36,493 nucleotides of DNA from NCBI GenBank assembly GCA_021776465.1, contig JAJFFU010000079.1, positions 1 to 36,493 on the forward strand, written 5' to 3'. The notes under the pieces are model-generated. The model saw only the letters and a list, made by a program, of their open reading frames with translations. It searched no databases and was not told the origin of the DNA. The position numbers and the translations under genes are program-made. Within the stretch, counting starts at the first letter, position 1. Every line of letters starts with the position of its first letter. This document shows, piece by piece, positions 24,916 to 33,064 of the stretch. The DNA is from Parvularculaceae bacterium (GTDB taxonomy: Bacteria > Pseudomonadota > Alphaproteobacteria > Caulobacterales > Parvularculaceae).

Positions 24916-25282
24916 CTGAATGCCACCATTCGCGGAAAGAAAGCGCCTTGCCATGGTCACTGAACTGGACGACAAAAATACCGTCTAAGTGCACCCGCTT
25001 TCCCGTCGCCACGCGCGTGAATGAACAACTCCAATGCGCGGCGCCGAGACTGGCCTGAACGTAAAGAACGCGCGCGCCAAAATCGATTTCGCGCTGGCGG
25101 CCGACGGCGCCGTTGAAGGCGTCTGCAATTTCTTCACGCCCTTTCTTGGGCTCTTCAAAAGGCGTCCAGTAATAGATAGCGTCGGCTTCAAAGAGTTGTG
25201 CAAAGCGCGCGCCGTCGCGCGCCGCCCATGCCGCGCCATACCGCTCGATCCATTGTTCGAAGAGTTGTTCAGATAGCGCCAT
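24905..25282 (-). CDS. NTF2/SnoaL-like protein inside the lol cluster
   Basis: 125 residues with the cone-shaped NTF2-like pattern: an N-terminal helix (LFEQWIERYGAAWAARDGARFAQLFEADAIYYWTPFEEPKKGREEI) and later strands ending LSFREWWH. No signal peptide, so cytoplasmic. Such proteins may be small enzymes, binding proteins or dimer modules; substrate unknown. It lies between lolC (12 bases upstream) and lolD (11-base overlap). In most alphaproteobacteria lolC and lolD are adjacent, so this is an inserted gene kept in frame with operon translation. TTTTGG-like pocket residues (Tyr, Trp, His) are plentiful but catalytic residues cannot be assigned. Confidence 0.8.
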   Translation of the reverse strand: MALSEQLFEQWIERYGAAWAARDGARFAQLFEADAIYYWTPFEEPKKGREEIADAFNGAVGRQREIDFGARVLYVQASLGAAHWSCSFTRVATGKRVHLDGIFVVQFSDHGKALSFREWWHSDEG

Positions 25283-25294
25283 TTTGCGTTTCTC

Positions 25295-26620
25295 CTATTC
25301 GTATCTCAGCGCTTCGACCGGGTCGAGCCGCGCCGCCCGCCACGCCGGATAAATGGTCGAGACAAACGACATCAACAACGCCCAACCGGCGATCATGACA
25401 ATTTCGCCGCTTTGCAGTTCAGCCGGAATTTCCCGGAAGTAATAGATTTCAGCGTTAAACAGATCGCGCTGAAACATCCATGAAAGCGCCTGTTCGATCG
25501 GATCGATGAAATGAACGAACAACGCGCCCAAGATGATCCCGGCGATTGTTCCAAGGACGCCAATCAATGCGCCGGATATAAAAAATATCCGCATGATGGC
25601 GCCCTGCGTGGCGCCCATGGTGCGCAAGATCGCAATGTCACCGGTCTTGTCTTTAACGAGCATAACGAGACCCGTGATAATATTGAGCGCGGCGACAGCA
25701 ATGATCAACATAAGGATCAACCGCATGACATTGCGCTCGATTTCCAGCGCGTCAAAATAGGCCCCTATCCTGCGCGCCCAGTCAGTCGCGCGACGATCGC
25801 CTGTGATAGCGGTGATTTTCGGAAGGTAAGCCGCATATTGATCGGGGTCTTCAATCCTGACTTCGATTTGTTCGCCCGCATCGGATGCACCAAAAAATAT
25901 TTTCGCCTGATCGTAAGGCATGAAGGCTATTGAAGAATCGAATTGCGAATTATTGACGTCAAATATAGCGCCTACAACATAGTCTTTCGTGGTGACAGGA
26001 ATGCGTCCGAATGCGGTTTCGCGACCGCCATGCGTCGTGACATTTACATTTTGACCGACATGAACGTTGAGCGCGTTCGCCGTTCCCGAACCTATAACGA
26101 CTTTGTTTCCACCATTGCGACCTTCCCCGAAACTCTCGAACTCGCCGGCGACGATATTTTCCGGCGCGGCAATCTCAGGAATATCGAGCATGTCGTCGCG
26201 ATGCATACCCCGAACGAGTGCTACGGATCCGCCATTTGACGATGTAATGTACGCTGGCGATTCAATCAGCGGCGCAGCATTGACGACGCCATCGAGCTGC
26301 TCGATTTGGTCGATAAATGGATCGGGATCGTCACCATCCGCCATCAAGACATAAATATGGCCGTTAAACCCGAGCGCCTGCTCAAGCAGTTTTGCCCGAA
26401 ACCCCTGCATCACCGACATAACGATGATCAGCACCGCGACCGCCAGCATGATGCCGAGAAAGGCAATAATCGAAATTAGCGAAACGCCCTTGCCCGACCG
26501 CGTAGCGCCGAGATAGCGGCGCGCCACCATCCATTCGAAAAAGGAAAATGCGCGTACGCCTGAGCCGTTGGCGGTGGCCGGTGTTTCTGTCGCGTCGTTT
26601 AGGTTTTGCATCGTTGCCAT
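25295..26620 (-). CDS. lolC: Lipoprotein-releasing ABC transporter permease LolC/LolE
   Basis: 441 residues. FtsX-type permease: one membrane helix near residues 47-70 (ISIIAFLGIMLAVAVLIIVMS), a large periplasmic MacB-like domain (about 75-305) and three C-terminal helices (about 310-335, 358-385 and 405-430). It opens with EWMVARRYL, characteristic of LolC/LolE, and ends PAWRAARLDPVEALRYE. Only one permease gene is present, as is normal in alphaproteobacteria, where it probably forms a homodimer (LolF-like). ATG at 26611 is a possible later start; neither has a clear ribosome site. proS lies upstream by 109 bases. Confidence 0.93.
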   Translation of the reverse strand: MATMQNLNDATETPATANGSGVRAFSFFEWMVARRYLGATRSGKGVSLISIIAFLGIMLAVAVLIIVMSVMQGFRAKLLEQALGFNGHIYVLMADGDDPDPFIDQIEQLDGVVNAAPLIESPAYITSSNGGSVALVRGMHRDDMLDIPEIAAPENIVAGEFESFGEGRNGGNKVVIGSGTANALNVHVGQNVNVTTHGGRETAFGRIPVTTKDYVVGAIFDVNNSQFDSSIAFMPYDQAKIFFGASDAGEQIEVRIEDPDQYAAYLPKITAITGDRRATDWARRIGAYFDALEIERNVMRLILMLIIAVAALNIITGLVMLVKDKTGDIAILRTMGATQGAIMRIFFISGALIGVLGTIAGIILGALFVHFIDPIEQALSWMFQRDLFNAEIYYFREIPAELQSGEIVMIAGWALLMSFVSTIYPAWRAARLDPVEALRYE

Positions 26621-26729
26621 GGTTTAGAGCCGGCGGCGAACCCTGTCCACCAAAGCGGCAGTGCGTAAGGCGTCGACCGTTTACTGAATAATGATTGCGC
26701 CGAATTCATGACCGCCGCGACCACCCGCG

Positions 26730-28076
26730 CTATGGATGCGACAGGCCGTCGCGGACCGCCGACGAAGCGTATTCAACAACCGCCTCCAGCGCGAGCTCTT
26801 CGCGGGCGCCATCGCTTCGGCGTTTCACCTCGACCTTGCCCTCGCCTAGCCCGCGCGGCCCGATTACGACCTGTAACGGCGCGCCGATCAAATCCATCCG
26901 CGCGAATTTCTCGCCCGGGCGCGCCTTTGTCTCGTCGTACAAGACATCGACACCCGCGGCCTGTAGCCCTTTGTAAATGTTATTGCACGCGGCGTCCGTG
27001 TCAGCGTCGCCAGGCTTGAGGTTGACAAGCCCTACATGAAACGGCGCCACGGACATCGGCCATTTGCAGCCGTCGTCGTCGTGGAACGCTTCGATCACGG
27101 CGCCAACAAGGCGCGACACGCCAACGCCATACGAACCCATATGGACCGCAGTATTTTTACCGTCCGGCCCCGTGACGAGTGCATTCATCGCTTTGGAATA
27201 TTTCGTGCCGAAATAAAAAATATGGCCGATCTCTATACCGCGCGCAGAAACACGATTATCTTCGTCCACTTTTTGTTCGAATTCTTTTTCGTCGTAGATT
27301 TCGTCGGTCGCCGCATAATAATTCGTGAACTGATCAACGATCGGCTGCAAGTCCTTACTGAAATCGGTATCCGCGCCAGGGATAGGCAGATCGAGCAATC
27401 GCTTGTCGCAAAAAACCGCGCTCTCGCCAGTGTCCGCAAGAACGATAAATTCGTGACTGAGGTCACCGCCAATCGGGCCGGTGTCGGCCCGCATCGGGAT
27501 CGCCGTCAGCCCCATACGAGAAAAGGTTCGAAGATACGCAGCGAAAAACCGGTTGTAGCTGTGCCGCGCTGAAGCCTCGTCGATATCGAATGAATAGGCA
27601 TCCTTCATCAAGAATTCACGGCCGCGCATGACGCCAAATCGCGGACGGATTTCGTCGCGGAACTTCCATTGAATATGATAGAGGAGTGTCGGCAGGTCTT
27701 TGTAAGACCGAACGCCCGCCCGGAAAATCTCGGTGATCATCTCCTCATTGGTGGGCCCGAACAGCATCTCGCGGTCCCCGCGATCGGTGATGCGCAACAT
27801 CTCTTTGCCGTAGGCATCATAGCGCCCGCTCTCGCGCCACAAATCGGCTTGCTGAATGGTCGGCATCAGCATTTCGACAGCGCCGGCGCGGTCTTCTTCT
27901 TCGCGTACGATCTGTTCGATCTTTTTCAGGACGCGATGCCCTAGCGGCAGCCAGGCGTAGATCCCCGCCCCCTCCTGCCGGATCATGCCGGCGCGCAGCA
28001 TCAACCGATGCGACGCGATCTGGGCGTCGGCTGGCGTCTCTTTCAAAAGCGGAAGATAATATTGGCTGAGTTTCAT
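26730..28076 (-). CDS. proS: Prolyl-tRNA synthetase, short form
   Basis: 448 residues. It charges tRNA-Pro. Class II motifs are visible: motif 1 region near 40-75 ([14 protein letters not shown]), motif 2 [25 protein letters not shown] starting at 139, and motif 3 [11 protein letters not shown]. The editing (INS) domain of about 180 residues found between motifs 2 and 3 in E. coli ProS is missing, which is the usual alphaproteobacterial form. The C-terminal anticodon-binding domain follows (about 365-448). Upstream of lolC in the order typical of the class. Confidence 0.95.
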   Translation of the reverse strand: MKLSQYYLPLLKETPADAQIASHRLMLRAGMIRQEGAGIYAWLPLGHRVLKKIEQIVREEEDRAGAVEMLMPTIQQADLWRESGRYDAYGKEMLRITDRGDREMLFGPTNEEMITEIFRAGVRSYKDLPTLLYHIQWKFRDEIRPRFGVMRGREFLMKDAYSFDIDEASARHSYNRFFAAYLRTFSRMGLTAIPMRADTGPIGGDLSHEFIVLADTGESAVFCDKRLLDLPIPGADTDFSKDLQPIVDQFTNYYAATDEIYDEKEFEQKVDEDNRVSARGIEIGHIFYFGTKYSKAMNALVTGPDGKNTAVHMGSYGVGVSRLVGAVIEAFHDDDGCKWPMSVAPFHVGLVNLKPGDADTDAACNNIYKGLQAAGVDVLYDETKARPGEKFARMDLIGAPLQVVIGPRGLGEGKVEVKRRSDGAREELALEAVVEYASSAVRDGLSHP

Positions 28077-28130
28077 CGGACTGATTATCGCTGACTGCGC
28101 CGTTCTTCTAGGCGGGCCCGCGAGCCAAGT

Positions 28131-28445
28131 CTATTCCGGTGAATATGGGTCCGACCCGCAGTCTGCCGGCTCGGTCGGGAAGCCGTCTATTTCGCCAGTA
28201 ATCGGGTCCGGAAAAATACGAAGTGTCAAAGCGCCGTCGGCGACAGGCACGTTCCGAAAGAGCAAAACATCATCCAGTCGGTCATCCCATGAATTGAGTT
28301 CATAGGTCCCGACGTCTTCGTTCACGAAAGGCGCAATATCGGTGGGGACCGGACATGGGTCCGGCGCAACTCTGATTGGTTGACCGACTGCACCAAATGG
28401 CGCGGCGCAAACGATCGCGAAGATGGCTATTGCGGCGCGCGACAT
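28131..28445 (-). CDS. Small exported protein, unknown
   Basis: 104 residues. A signal peptide covers about 1-21 (AIAIFAIVCAAPFGAVG|Q), so the protein is periplasmic or secreted. The mature part is short, acidic and proline-rich with two cysteines (PDPCPVP, PADCGSDPY) that could form a disulfide. No family recognised. It overlaps the preceding gene by 19 bases on the same strand, so the two are almost certainly cotranslated. Confidence 0.6.
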   Translation of the reverse strand: MSRAAIAIFAIVCAAPFGAVGQPIRVAPDPCPVPTDIAPFVNEDVGTYELNSWDDRLDDVLLFRNVPVADGALTLRIFPDPITGEIDGFPTEPADCGSDPYSPE

Positions 28446-28750
28446 GTCTGTCCTGAATTCCTGACAACGACTGGATTGTTGTTCAACTCCACCGCGAGGT
28501 CAAATCGCGACAGCAAGCGCTGGCTCGCCCATCCGTTCTCTTTTCGGGGGCGAAAAATAACAACGGCCGAACCGCTGGATTTTCCCTTTTGTTCCTTGAC
28601 GTCAATCACGGCGCCAGCGTTCGCCGCCAGGAGATAGGCCCTGGAGCCTGAATAGCATGGCGGGCGAAAGATCGTCGTTGCCGCTGCGGCCGCGCCAAAG
28701 ACGCCGATTTCAACGAACAGCGCTGCATAGATGATCGCCCGGAGCTTCAT
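28427..28750 (-). CDS. Small exported or membrane-anchored protein, unknown
   Basis: 107 residues with an N-terminal signal or anchor (about 4-25, AIIYAALFVEIGVFGAAAAA). The remainder is basic and contains a beta-rich segment (AVIDVKEQKGKSSGSAVVIF) and two cysteines. No family recognised. First gene of a pair with the next one, from which it differs by frame with a 19-base overlap. Confidence 0.6.
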   Translation of the reverse strand: MKLRAIIYAALFVEIGVFGAAAAATTIFRPPCYSGSRAYLLAANAGAVIDVKEQKGKSSGSAVVIFRPRKENGWASQRLLSRFDLAVELNNNPVVVRNSGQTCRAPQ

Positions 28751-28791
28751 GGGCTCCGGCGCTGCACCGTTTATGCCTTGTTAAGAAATTG

Positions 28792-28804
28792 TCCCGATGC
28801 GGGA
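28792..28804 (-). terminator. Hairpin downstream of tRNA-Leu
   Basis: TCCCG-CAT-CGGGA on the minus strand, a 5-bp stem with a 3-base loop four bases past CCA, followed by CAATTTCTT. Short but placed as a tRNA terminator. Confidence 0.45.
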
Positions 28805-28807
28805 AAA

Positions 28808-28892
28808 TGGTGCGGCCGAGAAGACTCGAACTTCCACGGGTTGCCCCACAGCGACCTCAACGCTGCGCGTCTACCAATTCCGCCACGGCCGC
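28808..28892 (-). tRNA. tRNA-Leu (anticodon GAG)
   Basis: The minus strand folds as a class II tRNA: acceptor GCGGCCG/CGGCCGC, D arm with GGTAGACGC, anticodon stem CAGCG/CGCTG with loop TTGAGGT (anticodon GAG, plus 28856-28858), a variable arm and a T arm with GTTCGAGTC. CCA is encoded (plus 28808-28810). It reads CUC and CUU. Confidence 0.97.
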
Positions 28893-28913
28893 ACGCCGTC
28901 TGGAAGTCGGGCG

Positions 28914-28941
28914 GCATAGCAAAGGCGGATGATCTTGTGAA
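28914..28941 (-). promoter_or_regulatory. Possible promoter of tRNA-Leu
   Basis: On the minus strand TTCACA (28941-28936) and CTATGC (28919-28914) are 16 bases apart, with the tRNA starting 21 bases later. The same spacing is seen before tRNA-Ser. Confidence 0.4.
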
Positions 28942-28983
28942 GGGCGGGCGGGCCGGTCTTTGACAATCCCAGCCGGCGGCGTC

Positions 28984-29208
28984 CTAGCGCTTGTCCCCGG
29001 CGATAGCGACGGTGACGTTTTCTCCGTCCAGGACGACGCGCCCGGTCGCGATTTTCCGGCCATTAGCGAGGATATCGAGGGGTTTGCGCTCATCGCGTCC
29101 GAGTGGAATAACAGCCCCGCGGGTCATCCGCAGGAGCCGGCCTAGGGGCAATTCCGCCTCGCCGATTCGCACCGTGAGCTCTATTTCAATGCCATCGACT
29201 GCCGACAT
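28984..29208 (-). CDS. Single SpoA-domain protein (FliN/FliM C-ring family)
   Basis: 74 residues that are nothing but a SpoA domain: VRIGEAELPLGRLLRMTRGAVIPL, then ILANGRKIATGRVVLDGENVTVAI, the signature of the FliN/HrcQb fold of flagellar and type III secretion C-rings. Normal FliN is longer, with an N-terminal CheC/FliM-binding extension. No other flagellar gene is in the window. Function could be in motility switching or a type III-like sorting platform. The ATG at 29208 is about 50 bases from a CtrA-like box that also overlaps the lipB start. Confidence 0.75.
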   Translation of the reverse strand: MSAVDGIEIELTVRIGEAELPLGRLLRMTRGAVIPLGRDERKPLDILANGRKIATGRVVLDGENVTVAIAGDKR

Positions 29209-29255
29209 GTTCTCAACCCGTATTGTGCTGCGCAGAACCGTGAGAGTGCCCGATC

Positions 29256-29981
29256 TTGGTTAGTACCGCGTTAAGAAACGATGGTGCAGACGCCAGCCTG
29301 CGCGCGGCTGAGCCCGCCGAATGGGCCGTCTCGTCCGGGCTGACGGGCTATGCCGAAGCGGTCGCGGTGATGGAACAACGGGCCGCTGCTATTTATGCCG
29401 GCGACGCCCCGGAGCTTATCTGGCTCCTGGAGCATCCCCCGCTCTACACAGGCGGGACAAGCGCCAAAACTGACGACCTCCTCGCCCCCGACCGATTCCC
29501 GGTCTTCAAATCAGCGCGCGGCGGCCAATACACGTATCACGGACCCGGACAGCGGGTCGTCTATGTCATGCTAGATCTAAGTCGCCGCGGCCGAGACGTC
29601 CGCGCGTTTGTTCGTGGGTTGGAGGGCTGGCTGATCGCGACGCTTGCCGAGTTCGGGGTCAAAGGCGAACGTCGCGAAGGTCGCGTCGGCGTCTGGGTCG
29701 ATCGGACGCGGCCGAGCGCGACGATCCACGAAGACAAAATCGCGGCCATTGGCGTCCGGATCCGCCGTTGGGTCAGCTTTCATGGCATCGCTTTGAATGT
29801 TGAGCCGGATCTCACCCATTTTACCGGGATTACGCCGTGCGGTGTTTCTGATCCGGGATTGGGGGTGACAAGCCTCGTTGATCTCGGATTACCGGTAACG
29901 ATGGCTGACGCTGACATCGCGTTGCGCAACTCGTTCGAGGAAATCTTTGGGCCGACCGTCGACGCCGCTGCGCCAATGTGA
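29256..29981 (+). CDS. lipB: Octanoyl-[acyl carrier protein]:protein octanoyltransferase LipB
   Basis: 241 residues. It moves octanoate from ACP to lipoyl domains, the first step of lipoylation of 2-oxoacid dehydrogenases. Motifs: [23 protein letters not shown], the catalytic lysine K161 in [14 protein letters not shown] and the catalytic cysteine C195 in GITPCGV; the 34-residue separation equals that in E. coli LipB (K135, C169). Start is TTG at 29256 with GTGAGAG about nine bases upstream; there is no in-frame ATG before the domain. Divergent from the SpoA gene with 47 bases between starts. Confidence 0.94.
   Translation: MVSTALRNDGADASLRAAEPAEWAVSSGLTGYAEAVAVMEQRAAAIYAGDAPELIWLLEHPPLYTGGTSAKTDDLLAPDRFPVFKSARGGQYTYHGPGQRVVYVMLDLSRRGRDVRAFVRGLEGWLIATLAEFGVKGERREGRVGVWVDRTRPSATIHEDKIAAIGVRIRRWVSFHGIALNVEPDLTHFTGITPCGVSDPGLGVTSLVDLGLPVTMADADIALRNSFEEIFGPTVDAAAPM
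29260..29274. promoter_or_regulatory. Near-match CtrA box between the SpoA gene and lipB
   Basis: TTAG-TACCGCG-TTAA has the 7-base CtrA spacing with one base off the TTAA-N7-TTAA consensus. It lies 52 bases upstream of the SpoA gene and inside the first lipB codons. Confidence 0.35.
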
Positions 29982-30277
29982 TGGGCGCACCCAGGGCCGA
30001 ATAGGCACGCAAATTCCGTGCGCAGATTAGCCGTATCTACACGAAGTCTGGTCACCATCTACTGCGGACATGTTGAACACCGCTTGATCATTCAGCAGGT
30101 GCGACCCTTCGTATCGAGCATCGCTCTCGACAGTGTCACACCTTAGCCAGCGGTCGCTGGGGAAGATTAAAGCCTTGTAATACAGCGCTTTTCGCGAAAT
30201 TCAGGAAGATAGCGGCAACTTTTCACCGCAATTGTGTATGATAGAACGCATACGTCGTGAATGGAGATGTGTCGCCC
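29982..30277. other. Intergenic region, no gene seen
   Basis: About 296 bases between lipB and the EF-hand gene. I see no coding frame or RNA gene. A 4-bp hairpin follows the lipB stop (TGGG-CGCA-CCCA), and a possible -10 TATGAT lies at 30236-30241 for the next gene. Confidence 0.4.
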
Positions 30278-30994
30278 GTGAAAATCGCACGTTCAATACT
30301 TGCATCCGTAATGTTGATTGCAGCGCCTTCTGGCGTTTTCGCACAAGAAGAAAGCGCCAATGAGGATACGGAAACGCCGAGCGCCGACGACATGGCCGAT
30401 CAACTAAATTCTCAACAGCAATTGAAACAGACCTTTACACTGAAGCGAACGGTGAACGGCAAAGTTGTCGAAACGAAAAAGAAGACAGTGACGCTGTCGC
30501 CAGGCGATCCTTACCGCCCGACAGAAGCGGGCGAAACAACACTTCAGCAAGTGCGCTCAGCATTCGATAACGAAGTCCTCTCGCGGGTAGAAGCCTTTGA
30601 AGAGGCGAAAATTGACTTCACGATTGCTGACGTCGACCGCGACGGGCGCATGACCGCGGAAGAGTTTGCAAATCTCGTCAATAGCTGGCGGCAGACGGGC
30701 GCGCGCGATACCGAAGCGCCAAGCGAAGAAATTGCACGCGAGCGTGAATATCAAGCGCTTCTGGCGGCCATTGATCCAGACGCAGCGGCCACTGAAAATG
30801 AATCCAATGCAAAAGCGAAATTCGCGTTCATCAGCGGCGCACAGGAAACAATTGCGCGCGAAGATTATATTCGCGAATATTTACTCGACTTCGATACGAT
30901 GGATATCAACGACGACACATTTCTGGACGGCGAGGAGCTGACGCGGTTTCGCGCAGTCAATCGCGGCGAAAAAGTCGCCGCGCCATCCCTTTAG
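30278..30994 (+). CDS. Exported EF-hand calcium-binding protein
   Basis: 238 residues from GTG at 30278, which begins a standard signal peptide (VKIARSILASVMLIAAPSGVFAQ); GTG at 30257 is an in-frame alternative. After an acidic linker there are two EF-hand loops: DVDRDGRMTAEE (a complete canonical loop) and DINDDTFLDGEE (lacking the Gly at position 6). A third, weaker helix-loop region lies between them. Periplasmic calcium sensor or buffer by inference. Its stop codon overlaps that of the convergent ATP12 gene. Confidence 0.8.
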   Translation: MKIARSILASVMLIAAPSGVFAQEESANEDTETPSADDMADQLNSQQQLKQTFTLKRTVNGKVVETKKKTVTLSPGDPYRPTEAGETTLQQVRSAFDNEVLSRVEAFEEAKIDFTIADVDRDGRMTAEEFANLVNSWRQTGARDTEAPSEEIAREREYQALLAAIDPDAAATENESNAKAKFAFISGAQETIAREDYIREYLLDFDTMDINDDTFLDGEELTRFRAVNRGEKVAAPSL

Positions 30995-31704
30995 TCAGCC
31001 TGTAACAGGTCGAGAAATCGCGAGATCGTCAAAAATTCTTCACGCATGGCGTCGCGCCGCGCAAGGGCTTCATCGTCGTCGCCCCATTTTTCGGCCTGAT
31101 ACAGATCATCGACTATTGACGCGGTATAGATGTCAGCAGCTGGGAACGCCGTTTTCCATAAGGCCAGCGCCATGACCGCAGAGCCAGTGATTGCCGTCGC
31201 TTTTCGCAAGGCCCCAAGTAATACCGCCGGTATCTTGTCGAGTTCGGTTTTGATCCGCTGAATGGAGATATCGGCCTGAGCGGTTGCAACGATGCCGACC
31301 GTTACAACCAGCACTGCGCCCAACTCGTCACGAAGCCACGCAACATATGGATCCCATGCCGCCGCCTGTCGCTCGACAAGCGCATTCGGCCCATCGGCGC
31401 GATAACAAATGAGATCTGTTTGCAGAAACGATAGAATGTCATCGCGCCATTGGGCCGCCGCATCTGCATCGATCGCTTCAGTCAGCAAGCTTGATAACGG
31501 CGTTGATGCCGGATCAATATGCTCGCCCTGGTCGTCCCATTCCGTTTTGATCGCCGCCGCCAGCGCCGCGCTCGGCGCCAGCAAAACTTCCCGACGTTTC
31601 GTGCGCAGAGGGTTTCCGTCAAGGCGGATTTCAAATCCGTCGTCGCTTTTGGCGATTTCGACCGTCTGGTAAAACCGTTTTATCGACTTGGATTGCCCGC
31701 TCAC
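30991..31704 (-). CDS. ATP12-family F1-ATPase assembly chaperone
   Basis: 237 residues from GTG at 31704, which overlaps the rluC TGA as GTGA; the frame opens upstream to a TTG at 31722. Family motifs: KRFYQTVEIAKSDDGFEIRLDGNPLRTKRRE at the N-terminus, then TEWDDQGEHIDPASTPLSSL and the C-terminal helical part with DLYQAEKWGDDDEA. Homologues assist assembly of the alpha subunit of F1-ATPase in mitochondria and alphaproteobacteria. Last gene of the degP-rarA operon. Stop codons of this and the EF-hand gene overlap by three bases. Confidence 0.92.
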   Translation of the reverse strand: MSGQSKSIKRFYQTVEIAKSDDGFEIRLDGNPLRTKRREVLLAPSAALAAAIKTEWDDQGEHIDPASTPLSSLLTEAIDADAAAQWRDDILSFLQTDLICYRADGPNALVERQAAAWDPYVAWLRDELGAVLVVTVGIVATAQADISIQRIKTELDKIPAVLLGALRKATAITGSAVMALALWKTAFPAADIYTASIVDDLYQAEKWGDDDEALARRDAMREEFLTISRFLDLLQAD

Positions 31705-32684
31705 GCTTCTAATTCCGGCCAATCAACGGTTACGTTGTCGTCGAACCGGAAGAACGTCCATGTCTCCTTCATGGCGCCCGTGATCGGCGCGGTGATTGTC
31801 ATCGCCTTACCGGTTTTCGGATGACGAAACGTCATCGAGCGACAAAAAAGATGCAGTGCCGGAGAGACGCCCTCAATTCGTGATGCATCGCCGCCATATT
31901 TATAATCGCCAACGATAGGATGTCCGATCGCTGCAGCGTGAACGCGCAATTGGTGTGTGCGTCCCGTGATCGGCCGCATGGCGATAAAGGATACGCGTCC
32001 AATGTCCTCAATAATCTGAAAGTGGCTGACGGCTTGCTTCGCGCCCTCGCCGTCGGCCGGGACAACGCGCTCGACGCCGGCGTCACCGATGCGCACCATG
32101 CGTTTGGCCACTGGCATATCGATCTCGCCGGCAACCGGACGCGGCGCGCCGACAACCAGCGCCCAGTATGTCTTCTCGATATCGCGACCCTTGAAAGCGT
32201 CGGCAAGAGCTTGCGCCGCTTTGCGGGTCTTGGCGACGAGCAACAATCCGCCTGTATCCTTATCAGTTCTGTGGACCAGCTTTGGCCTGACGCCGTCTTT
32301 TTCATAGGCGCCAAGCATGCCGTCGATGTGACGGACCTGTTTCTCACCGCCCTGCACCGCTAATCCCGCGGGTTTGTTGAGCGCGAGAATATCGTCGTCT
32401 TCGTAAAGCGTCATAGACGCCAATGCTTGCCGATTTTCCGTTTCGCGTTCCGGCGCGACCCGTTTAACCGGCGCTCGCGACGTTAATGGCGGCACGCGAA
32501 CGTTCTCACCGGCTTCAAGGCGACGGTTAGATTTCACACGCCCGCCGGCGACTCGCACCTCGCCCTTGCGCAAATATTTTTCCAGTTGCCCATGAGAAAC
32601 ATCAGGAAAGTGCGACCGGAACCAACGGTCGACCCGCATGCCCGCTTCATCGTCGGTCACGGCAATATTTTGTACGCCTGTCAT
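31701..32684 (-). CDS. rluC: RluA-family pseudouridine synthase (RluC-like)
   Basis: 327 residues. N-terminal S4 RNA-binding domain (about 16-65), then the catalytic domain with KPAGLAVQGG and the signature HRTDKDTGG, in which D141 is the nucleophilic aspartate (usual form HRLDKDTSG; T and G replacements are tolerated in the family). It should modify 23S rRNA. Start ATG at 32684 overlaps the crcB stop (ATGA). Assignment to RluC over RluD rests on the S4 domain and general look, not proof. Confidence 0.88.
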   Translation of the reverse strand: MTGVQNIAVTDDEAGMRVDRWFRSHFPDVSHGQLEKYLRKGEVRVAGGRVKSNRRLEAGENVRVPPLTSRAPVKRVAPERETENRQALASMTLYEDDDILALNKPAGLAVQGGEKQVRHIDGMLGAYEKDGVRPKLVHRTDKDTGGLLLVAKTRKAAQALADAFKGRDIEKTYWALVVGAPRPVAGEIDMPVAKRMVRIGDAGVERVVPADGEGAKQAVSHFQIIEDIGRVSFIAMRPITGRTHQLRVHAAAIGHPIVGDYKYGGDASRIEGVSPALHLFCRSMTFRHPKTGKAMTITAPITGAMKETWTFFRFDDNVTVDWPELEA

Positions 32685-33064
32685 GGCGCCGACCGCATCG
32701 CAAAAAGCCCTGCCGCCAACCCGCCGATTGAAAGGATAATCGACGCAGCAACGTAAACGCCGGCAATCGTCAGTGAGCGGTCTTTCGAAAGGGTTACCGC
32801 GTCCAAAGCAAAGGTCGAGAAAGTCGTAAACGCGCCTAAAATACCGACGGTCAAAAACGCCCGCATCGCTGAGGTCTGCGGCTCATGCCGCGCCAGCCAG
32901 ACGATCATCACGCCCATTAGGAACGACCCAAGGGCATTGACCGTGAGTGTGCCCCACGGGAAAGCCGGCCCCATCAAATGCATCGCAGCGCGCGACACGC
33001 CGTGGCGCGCCATCGCGCCCAGCGCGCCGCCGGCGCCAACAGCCAGCCAAATAGAAGAACTCAC
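32681..33064 (-). CDS. crcB: Fluoride channel CrcB/Fluc
   Basis: 127 residues with four hydrophobic helices. Motifs of the dimeric fluoride channel: GGALGAMARHG, TLTVNALGSFLMG with the conserved Asn, and TFSTFALD. It exports fluoride across the inner membrane. GTG start at 33064 overlaps the stop of the hydroxylase gene (GTGA). No fluoride riboswitch was seen, as the gene lies inside an operon. Confidence 0.93.
   Translation of the reverse strand: MSSSIWLAVGAGGALGAMARHGVSRAAMHLMGPAFPWGTLTVNALGSFLMGVMIVWLARHEPQTSAMRAFLTVGILGAFTTFSTFALDAVTLSKDRSLTIAGVYVAASIILSIGGLAAGLFAMRSAP

Noticed and set aside
28112-28121. GC-only palindrome GCGGGCCCGC downstream of the 28131 gene
   Set aside because: It has no loop or T-tract and is short enough to arise by chance in GC-rich DNA.
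28778-28963. Open frame across tRNA-Leu (GREDSNFHGLPHSDLN)
   Set aside because: Antisense translation of the tRNA gene.
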